DNA from: Rubrobacter tropicus
GTDB lineage: Bacteria > Actinomycetota > Rubrobacteria > Rubrobacterales > Rubrobacteraceae
DNA: 64,000 nt
Assembly: GCF_011492945.1 (NCBI RefSeq)
Contig: NZ_CP045119.1
Coordinates: 3,968,001 to 4,032,000 of the forward strand
Direction: 5' to 3'
In this document: piece after piece, positions 59,485-64,000 of the stretch
Numbering within the stretch: the stretch's first letter is position 1
Layout: each line of letters begins with the position of its first letter
Notes under the pieces: generated by a model
Told to the model about the DNA's origin: nothing
The model's database searches: none
What the model saw: the letters and a program-made list of their open reading frames with translations, nothing else
Program-made: the position numbers and the translations under genes

Positions 59485-60141
59485 CTAGAGCAGCCGGACA
59501 TGCATTATCCGTTCGTAGCGAAATTCGTACGTCTCGCGGTCTACTCCTATGGTTTGGGGCGTCTCGACCTCCAGGGCGATCCCGCGGTCGGTGGCCTCCA
59601 CGACCCGTCCGACGTAATCGGAGTGGTACGCGGTACCGCCTCCTCGGGGTACCTCGCTGAGCCGGTATTCGATTCCGAGCGTCTTGCCCTGCCAATATTG
59701 GGGGACTAGTCGCGGTGGGTTGGCATCGTCCAGGTTCGCGGGCTCCAGCAAGACCTCGACGGTGCCCCCCGGGTCGGGGATACCATCTGCAAAATGGCTG
59801 CGTACGATGTGGGAGTTCCAATACAGCGTTTCTCCCTCCCGGACGCGCAGGCGGTTGGTCCAGACTAGTTCGGCGTTCTGCGGGACGTTCGCCGGGAGGT
59901 AGAAGGCGCTGGTCTGGGCGGACGTATCGGCGAGGTACCGACCCCCGGGTTCGTCGAACCTTCCGACGCGCAGCTGCATGTAGCGCGGGCGGTCCCAGTC
60001 CCCGCGTATGTCGCCGGCCGGGGTGTAGACGACGTTGGCGATCAGCATGTCGCCTGGGGCCGTGTAGACCTCGGTCTCCCTCTCCTCCGTGGGCTCCGAC
60101 GCAGGGATCTGCGCCCGGACGATCTCTTGGACCTCGCTCAC
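59485..60141 (-). CDS. hypothetical protein, 218 aa
   Basis: The sequence is mostly beta-strand-like, with MLIANVVYTPAGDIRGDWDR, RVREGETLYWNSHIVRSHFA and a C-terminal YEFRYERIMHVRLL. No family was recognised. It is preceded by about 145 bases of spacer and followed by 170 bases before the restriction-modification gene. All are on the minus strand, so it could be accessory to either the NACHT or the restriction gene. Confidence 0.6.
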   Translation of the reverse strand: MSEVQEIVRAQIPASEPTEERETEVYTAPGDMLIANVVYTPAGDIRGDWDRPRYMQLRVGRFDEPGGRYLADTSAQTSAFYLPANVPQNAELVWTNRLRVREGETLYWNSHIVRSHFADGIPDPGGTVEVLLEPANLDDANPPRLVPQYWQGKTLGIEYRLSEVPRGGGTAYHSDYVGRVVEATDRGIALEVETPQTIGVDRETYEFRYERIMHVRLL

Positions 60142-60286
60142 GCCGACCTCCTCGGTATCCGCCCTGCCCCTAAGCGTACTGCCGCCCTGACGGAATCCAA
60201 ACCCCCTTGACGCACCCGACCGGATCTACTCCGTCCCGTGCGCCCGCGGTTTCCGCGCGTCGGTCGCGACGCGTTGGGGACCGCGG

Positions 60287-63154
60287 CTAAATCGTCCAAG
60301 GGTTCATCGACGTCACCCACTTCGCGTACCTGAGGTCGTCCCAGAGGAGGTGGCGGCACGTCTTCGTGACGGGCGTCGAGTCGAACAGCTGGCCGGAGTG
60401 CAGCTGCTCCGTTACGGGGGCGAGCCAGCCCGCCGCTTGGGGCCGCAAAGCGGCGATCTTGGGACGCAGGTACGAGGCGCGTGCATCGTACTCCTCCCAT
60501 AGCCCCGGCCTAGCTGCCTCGGGTCTGGTTTCTAGCGAGATCTCGGAGGTGTTCCGGTACCCTGGGGGTAGCGGCTCCACGTACCAGCTCACCAAAGGCT
60601 CGCGGCGCTCGGTGTCCGAGCGAACGTCCAGGTACCCCACGATCCTGCCGGGGAGCGTCGCGGCCATCGGCATGTGGGGCCGCAGCGCGGGAACGAGCGT
60701 CTCCGCGACCTTGGCGTAGGCGTGCAAAGTCTCCTGGACCAGTATCCGCGCCCGCTCGAGAAGGCGGCCTTCCGAATACCAGTCCCACGTGTACATCGTG
60801 TCGTCGTTCCCCATGGCCCGCCTTGCTTCGTCCAAGGTCCGGTCTTCGATGGGCGCGGGAGAGGCCATCTCGCTCTCTCCAGAGTCCCTGAGCCGGCGCA
60901 CCTCCTCGACCAGGTGGCTAGCACCGTAGATCACGGGCCGCAGACTGGTGCGGGGCGGCGGTCTCCAGATCCACCCTCCGTCCCAGACACCGCACTCGTC
61001 GAACAACGTCTCGATCTCCTCGAGGGCAATAGGTTCATCGCTGTAGCGCGACCTCCTCTTCTCCTTGTGCAGGAGATCCTTCGCCGTGCGCCAGGCGGCT
61101 TCCCGGGCCAGCATCGGCGTTACGGCCGGCAGCGTGCGCTTCTTGAGGGCTTTCTCCAGGTCGCCGCGGAGATCCTTGAAGGTCCTTCCCCACGGCCAAG
61201 AGGCCTGCCGCCCGACAACGTAGGTGCGCTGCGGGATCCCGTACTTGAGTTCGGAGTCGACCACGCGCGAGTACGGGACGACGTCCGGTAGGTCCACCTC
61301 GCCAGCGTACCAGGCGTACTTGCCCATACCCGGCTCCCAAATAGAGCCGGTAATCGCGAGTGTCCCCAGGGAGCCGTCTTCCCTGATGGGTGCGAAGAGC
61401 GGGGCCAACGGGCCGAGGCCCTCTACCCAGGCGCCCATGGCCTCCCTTAATCTCGCCGTTACCACCGCCGCGTCGTCGGCCGGACCACCCTCCGCGCTTC
61501 CGTAACGGTCGAACGCCGCGTCTGCGACCTGGGAGGCGAAGGCCGGCGCGGCCCTCACGAGGGGCCCGAATATCCTCGACACACGCTCGTATCCGAAGTT
61601 GGAGACCGCCATGACGAGGGGGTAGCGCCAGCGCTCCAAGCGCCCGAAATCCGAGGCGAGTTCCTCCGCGTCCACCTCTCCCAGTTCCAGCGCCTGGGCG
61701 GCGAACCACTCCGAGAGGATCTGCAGGGAGAAGCGCAGCGTGCCGTCCACCTCATGCACCAGCCCGGTGGCCCGCATACGCCCGACCTGCGTCCAGGTGC
61801 CTACGTCCCCGGCCCTCACGCGTCCGGACGCCGAGTCGGTGACGGCCACGGCGAGGTCGCGAAGCTCCTTGAGTTCGACGGCCTCCCCCGATTTCTTCAA
61901 AGCCCGCTCGACTAGGTGGGAGAGAAGTTCGCCCACGGACCGGGCATCGCGGCCGTAGTTGTTCCTCATGTTGAGGCCGACGAGGGTCGCGAACAATGGC
62001 CTCCTTACGGCCTTGCGCACCGACTCCGGCAGCCCGTGGAGAAGCGCGTCCAGCACGCGGTCGTCCCCCGAGAACCTGCGGATCAGGGACGCCGTCTCCG
62101 CGGCGGTGAGTTCCGGCAATTCGATCGGGTCCCCGTGCTCCTTCTCCTCCTCGAGCTCTTGCAGCGGGCGGCCCGCGACCACGACCGTGGTGCTGGGCCA
62201 GACGTCCGGAAGGTAGTGGGCCTCCTCGAGCAGTCGACCGGCCTCCGAACGGCCCGCCTCTTCGAGGCCGTCCAGGAAGACCGCGGCGCCGACTTCCTCC
62301 GGCCTGCCGAGCGACCGCGTCCCGTGCACCACCGCCTCACGCAGCTCGCCCCGCACCCTGGCCACGTCGATAAAGACCGGCAGAGGCGCGTACTCCTCAT
62401 CCCGGTAGCGAACTATGGCCCGCTGCATCAGCCTGTCCAGGAGCAAAGATTTTCCTGACCCCGCTTCGGCGGCGATCACGTTCACGGGGCGGCCGAGCTG
62501 CTCCCGCACGTCGGGCCCGGGCGCGCCCACCGCCGGGTTCCTCGCGAGGATTTCGGCCTCGTCGGGCGCCACCCCCAGGGTGGTCCAACGCCGTCTGCAC
62601 CTGGTCCACGACGCGCGCTCCAGCTCGTCGGCCTTCGGCCCCGAAGGCTCGGTCCTCCGAAGCGTCTCCGAAACCATTCCTTCGAGCCCGTAGAGCTTGG
62701 AGATCTCGACGAAGTTGTGCAGCGGGTGTTCGGGGGCCGAAGCCTCCTCCCTGATCCGTCGGGCCAGGTGCAGCGCGCACGTCTCCATGGCCCGCTCGAA
62801 GGTCACGGGGAAAGCCCCTGGGTCGTAACCACGCCCCTCGTAGATCTCGCGGAGCCTCCCTACCGGGAGCGGCTCGGAATCCACGGCCACCGAGACGAGC
62901 GCGTACGCCACTTCCTCCGAAGAGAAAAAGTTGGACAGCTTGGTGCGCAGGCCCGACACGTAGTCGGGATCTTCGGCGAGCTCCCCCGACCTCGTCAATC
63001 CGTCCAGCAGCGCCCGGATGGATTCTCCGAGTAGGGCCTTCAGCTCGCGCTCCTGGGCGGGACCGAAGGCGGCCTCAGCGAGGCGACCGGCGGCCTTCGA
63101 GGCCGCCACGTTAGCGAGGTCGGTCGCCAGAGCGCCGAGCGTGACGCTAGCCAT
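60287..63154 (-). CDS. NACHT-type STAND NTPase (putative defence sensor)
   Basis: 955 residues. An N-terminal helical region (about 1-200) precedes the NTPase: NVIAAEAGSGKSLLLDRLM (Walker A, about residue 232) and GAAVFLDGLEEA (Walker B), PLPVFIDVA upstream, and VVVAGRPLQE (sensor) downstream, as in NACHT ATPases. The long helical C-terminal half (about 480-955) could sense phage components. Bacterial NACHT proteins are known antiphage factors. The start overlaps the serine recombinase stop by 8 bases, an odd link between defence and mobility. Confidence 0.8.
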   Translation of the reverse strand: MASVTLGALATDLANVAASKAAGRLAEAAFGPAQERELKALLGESIRALLDGLTRSGELAEDPDYVSGLRTKLSNFFSSEEVAYALVSVAVDSEPLPVGRLREIYEGRGYDPGAFPVTFERAMETCALHLARRIREEASAPEHPLHNFVEISKLYGLEGMVSETLRRTEPSGPKADELERASWTRCRRRWTTLGVAPDEAEILARNPAVGAPGPDVREQLGRPVNVIAAEAGSGKSLLLDRLMQRAIVRYRDEEYAPLPVFIDVARVRGELREAVVHGTRSLGRPEEVGAAVFLDGLEEAGRSEAGRLLEEAHYLPDVWPSTTVVVAGRPLQELEEEKEHGDPIELPELTAAETASLIRRFSGDDRVLDALLHGLPESVRKAVRRPLFATLVGLNMRNNYGRDARSVGELLSHLVERALKKSGEAVELKELRDLAVAVTDSASGRVRAGDVGTWTQVGRMRATGLVHEVDGTLRFSLQILSEWFAAQALELGEVDAEELASDFGRLERWRYPLVMAVSNFGYERVSRIFGPLVRAAPAFASQVADAAFDRYGSAEGGPADDAAVVTARLREAMGAWVEGLGPLAPLFAPIREDGSLGTLAITGSIWEPGMGKYAWYAGEVDLPDVVPYSRVVDSELKYGIPQRTYVVGRQASWPWGRTFKDLRGDLEKALKKRTLPAVTPMLAREAAWRTAKDLLHKEKRRSRYSDEPIALEEIETLFDECGVWDGGWIWRPPPRTSLRPVIYGASHLVEEVRRLRDSGESEMASPAPIEDRTLDEARRAMGNDDTMYTWDWYSEGRLLERARILVQETLHAYAKVAETLVPALRPHMPMAATLPGRIVGYLDVRSDTERREPLVSWYVEPLPPGYRNTSEISLETRPEAARPGLWEEYDARASYLRPKIAALRPQAAGWLAPVTEQLHSGQLFDSTPVTKTCRHLLWDDLRYAKWVTSMNPWTI

Positions 63155-63767
63155 CGTTGAGCCTCTTCAGGTACTTCTTGACCGTGTTGTAGGAGAGCCC
63201 GGTCTCCCGGCTCATCCTCCCCTGCGAGAACTCCCGCTCCCTCATCCCCGCCAGCACCGGCGCCCACCTCTCGAACCCGTCCGGCCTCCCCAAGACCTTC
63301 CCGCTCCTCCTGGCCCGCTCCAGCCCCGCCTTGGTCCTGTCGGAGATCCTCAGGGCCTCCTGCTGGGCGTAGTAGCTGGTGACCCCCAGCACGATGTGCG
63401 CGATCAGCTCGTTGTCGGTGTCCAGGAACGGCTCCGTGTAGGACTTGAAGGCCACCCCGCACGCGTCGAGGCGCTCCAGGTAGGCGATGGTCTTCCTTAT
63501 CCCCTCCCTGCTGAATCTATCGAGCGCCCAGAACAAGAGCACGTCGAACCGGCGGCGGACGGCGTCGGCAAACATCCGGTCGAAGTCCTTGCGCTCGCGG
63601 CGGCCCCTGGTGCCCGACTCCCTGTCCACGTACTCGGCGACGAGCCCGTGGCCCTCCCAGCCCTCGCAGAACTCCCTGAGCTGCAGGAGCTGGTTGTCGG
63701 TCTCCTGGGAGCCGTCGTCCTTGGAGACCCTCAGGTAGATCGCGACCCTGGTAGGCTTCGTCGGCAT
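63147..63767 (-). CDS. serine recombinase (resolvase/invertase family)
   Basis: 206 residues. AIYLRVSKDDGSQETDNQLL contains the catalytic Ser; YVDRESGTRGRRERKDFDRM, VLLFWALDRFSREG and the long E helix (TSYYAQQEALRISDRTKAGL) are typical. A short C-terminal HTH (SQGRMSRETGLSYNTVKKYL) completes the small-resolvase layout. It may resolve, invert or transpose the defence segment. Two repeats at 63807-63894 upstream of its start could be its sites. Confidence 0.9.
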   Translation of the reverse strand: MPTKPTRVAIYLRVSKDDGSQETDNQLLQLREFCEGWEGHGLVAEYVDRESGTRGRRERKDFDRMFADAVRRRFDVLLFWALDRFSREGIRKTIAYLERLDACGVAFKSYTEPFLDTDNELIAHIVLGVTSYYAQQEALRISDRTKAGLERARRSGKVLGRPDGFERWAPVLAGMREREFSQGRMSRETGLSYNTVKKYLKRLNDG

Positions 63768-63806
63768 CCCGGGATTCTACCGGAGCCTCTGGCAAAAAAA
63801 CGCCCG

Positions 63807-63894
63807 TTTCCTGACACCCCTTATCGGTGGAAGCGAAGGTCGCTCGCAAAGCGGATTTCGGGCCGCCGAGGACGTGCCCCTTTTCTGACACCCC
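63807..63894. repeat. two direct repeats upstream of the serine recombinase
   Basis: TTTCCTGACACCCC (63807-63820) and TTTTCTGACACCCC (63881-63894) recur about 74 bases apart. They may be recombinase sites or ends of an insertion sequence whose gene ends at 63907. Confidence 0.45.
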
Positions 63895-63906
63895 CTCCGC
63901 ACACGA

Positions 63907-64000
63907 TTACGTGGCCGGCAAGTGGGGGGTGCCCGGGTCGACGGTGAGGCGGTGGTCGGCGGCGCGGCGGAAGAACTCTGCCGGGTTGAAGAGCTGCTCG
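63907..64000 (-). CDS. C-terminal fragment of a gene running off the right edge
   Basis: The last 30 codons of a minus-strand gene are visible: EQLFNPAEFFRRAADHRLTV, then DPGTPHLPAT and a stop at 63907-63909. The sequence has good coding character but no recognised family. It ends 12 bases before the repeat at 63894, so it may be the transposase of an insertion sequence ending there. Confidence 0.5.
   Translation of the reverse strand, partial: EQLFNPAEFFRRAADHRLTVDPGTPHLPAT

Noticed and set aside
1-64000. CRISPR array, tRNA or rRNA genes
   Set aside because: No regularly spaced direct repeats with unique spacers and no recognisable tRNA or rRNA sequence was seen. A covariance-model scan would be decisive but could not be run.

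Overview
The window is GC-rich DNA (my estimate is about 65-70% by eye, not computed) with many GTG and TTG starts, leaderless-looking promoters, a FliA/WhiG-type sigma factor, a double-HTH MerR regulator and an LPETG surface protein. This points to an actinobacterium; a Rubrobacter-like host is plausible but is only an inference. No rRNA, tRNA or core housekeeping gene was seen. The DNA looks like a large conjugative plasmid or integrative conjugative element (ICE) carrying a defence island.

Left part (about 1-14.7 kb, mostly minus strand): a truncated ArdC-like antirestriction gene, small zinc-ribbon proteins, a RepB-type plasmid primase with a frameshifted 5' end, the sigma factor, ssb, two Imm-5-like immunity homologues, a TioE-like MerR regulator, and an IscB (IS200/IS605-type) nuclease gene broken by one frameshift but with a well-folded omega-RNA leader. 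A 513-residue unknown protein, an SDR oxidoreductase with an atypical active site and a replication-relaxation family protein follow. Several minus-strand genes are preceded by similar leader hairpins.

Centre (about 14.7-39.2 kb, all minus strand, so it reads right to left): replication and transfer. At the right end are a small zinc protein, an HTH replication initiator with three internal iterons, a DnaC-like helicase loader and a GAF-LuxR regulator. Then comes a type IV secretion system: VirD4/TraG coupling protein, pilin-like proteins, a VirB4 ATPase with a ParA-like tail, VirB8-like and VirB6/TrbL-like membrane proteins, a cell-wall hydrolase with four different catalytic domains, and an LPETG-anchored thermonuclease. 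The left end of this block is a membrane-anchored primase-like protein with a duplicated Toprim module. No classical relaxase was recognised.

Control point (39.2-40.4 kb): an HTH regulator and an excisionase-like gene face each other. Each has an operator of the form ACCGA-N5-TCGGT in the spacer of its promoter, and each start codon coincides with the predicted transcription start.

Right part (40.6-64 kb): a defence island with recombinases. It holds a CD-NTase with an E2-only partner and a membrane protein (short type II CBASS-like), a GHKL ATPase plus STAS-like/HTH pair, a tyrosine recombinase, a LexA remnant, a PIN toxin with an XRE-ImmA/IrrE partner, a complete ubiquitin-like conjugation operon (Ubl, E2, JAB, E1; Bil/Bub-like), a helicase-nuclease, a decayed tyrosine recombinase, a type IIG-like restriction-modification enzyme, a NACHT NTPase and a serine recombinase.

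Several genes carry single-base frameshifts. These may be true decay or sequencing errors, and the reads should decide.
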